Shown: positions 23,365-23,981 of the stretch, one piece after another | Layout: each line of letters begins with the position of its first letter | Numbering within the stretch: position 1 is the first letter of the stretch | Assembly (NCBI GenBank): GCA_964413425.1 | Contig: CAYPST010000061.1 | Coordinates: 1-23,981, forward strand | DNA from: DATFLS01 sp964413425 | Lineage (GTDB): Bacteria; Fidelibacterota; JAANXI01 | Length of the DNA: 23,981 nt | Direction of reading: 5' to 3' | Notes under the pieces: generated by a model | What the model saw: the letters and a program-made list of their open reading frames with translations, nothing else | What the model was told of the DNA's origin: nothing | Databases searched by the model: none | Translations under genes and position numbers: made by a program

Positions 23365-23594
23365 CAATCCCGAAGGGATTGAATGTGAATAGCCCCGCAT
23401 GCAATGCGGGGAGAGAGAAGGTTCCTTACCAGGAACCAAACGGGGTTCACTACGACCGCTGGAGGGTGCATCAGACTGCTGGGGCGTGATTCGTTCAACC
23501 CTTGCAGGGTTGGGCGGTGTGTGATTCCGGTGCCCACCGGTGGCACCGGTGGCTATTCATATTGAAGCCCTGCGGGCTTCCGCTGCTTTCGCGG
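23365..23594. repeat. REP-like cluster of perfect hairpins
   Basis: Six perfect stem-loops follow one another: CAATCCC/GGGATTG (23365-23381), CCCCGCAT/ATGCGGGG (23393-23411), GGTTCCT/AGGAACC (23420-23437), CAACCCT/AGGGTTG (23496-23512), CCGGTGCC/GGCACCGG (23527-23549) and GAAGCCC/GGGCTTC (23564-23580). A weaker CCGC/GCGG follows at 23580-23594. The linker TTGAATGTGAATAGCC (23379-23394) returns inverted as GGCTATTCATATTGAA (23551-23566) and again in part near 23612. Such mosaics resemble REP elements moved by RAYT-type proteins, but no such gene is in the window. Confidence 0.7.
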
Positions 23595-23717
23595 ACAGGG
23601 GACATAATAATTGATGTGAATAGTGCGAGAGCCGCTTTCACAGTAAATTTTATTATTGCCTCTCCGCTGCACCGGACGGCATGAGATGTTCTAGTATTGG
23701 AATGTTCTATCTCTTCC

Positions 23718-23981
23718 GAGAGTGTTTAGAAAACCTGGGCCTGATACAAGATGCTGAATCTGACGTATAGGTATTATGTATACAAAATATATGCAAACTT
23801 TATTCCGCTATTTGGACAGATATATTTTGTAGTTTCTCTGCGGCCTTTGAGCCAGAAGCTCTCCTTCGGAGCGGTCTCTGTCCCGTCCTGACGGGATCTC
23901 TTTGCCGAAGGCCTCGAAGAGACTCACCCAACGGGATCCCTTCTGGGACTTCGGAGCATCCCTTCGGGGCGAGGCGTTTTC
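23718..23981 (-). mobile_element. MITE-like repeat, copy B, inverted and cut by the window end
   Basis: Read on the minus strand, this begins GAAAACGCCTCGCCCCGAAG and matches the start of copy A at 39 of the first 40 positions. It then shares the CTTCGAGGCCTT and GTCCAAATAGCG blocks and ends in GTTTTCTAAACACTC (minus strand), the same right end as copy A. Middle segments differ by indels and local rearrangement of short palindromes. The outermost bases of its other end lie beyond 23981. No ORF is present. Confidence 0.7.

Overview
The first 19 kb is a dense, plus-strand run of housekeeping genes. The last 5 kb is a gene-poor accessory region full of repeats and RNA structure. The organism looks like a Gram-negative member of the FCB superphylum. 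The evidence is a GWxTD-domain secreted protein, an SMC with a GPNGCGKTN P-loop, a signal-peptide outer-membrane barrel protein, a signal-peptide TPR protein, and the style of the intergenic repeats. A Marinimicrobia, Calditrichaeota or KSB1-like lineage would fit, but I cannot fix the phylum from this window.

Region 1 (1-8964): an RsbW-type anti-sigma kinase, a small predicted beta-barrel protein, rsmE (16S rRNA m3U1498 methyltransferase), a HIT hydrolase, smc, a GWxTD-domain protein, a ROK sugar kinase without its zinc motif, and comF. A strong terminator-like hairpin overlaps the first codons of comF. Region 2 (8965-13332): a promoter region, then pgk-tpiA-secG (lower glycolysis plus the translocon subunit), tRNA-Leu(GAG), and a TPR lipoprotein-like or periplasmic protein closed by a textbook intrinsic terminator. 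Region 3 (13342-19068): a MITE-like repeat, then a tight operon of acpS, nnrE/nnrD (NADHX repair), a VanZ-like protein, recN and murA, with overlapping or near-touching genes.

Region 4 (19069-23981): an L-threonine aldolase gene breaks off after about 62 codons exactly at a perfect 12-bp hairpin. After it come GTGARAA heptamer repeats, a minus-strand gene for an internally duplicated helical protein of unknown function, and an 18-unit 21-bp minisatellite with a dyad in each unit. Next is what reads as a group II intron ribozyme with convincing domains V and VI but no reverse transcriptase, then a DUF433/DUF5615 toxin-antitoxin pair. The pair is followed by an imperfect inverted repeat laid out like an integron attC site, a cluster of six perfect hairpins (REP-like), and a second, inverted copy of the MITE-like repeat cut by the window end.

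The core genes are routine. The places to look are the accessory end (intron, minisatellite plus duplicated protein, attC-like cassette end, paired MITE-like element) and the hairpin inside comF. I found no CRISPR array, no transposase and no prophage genes.
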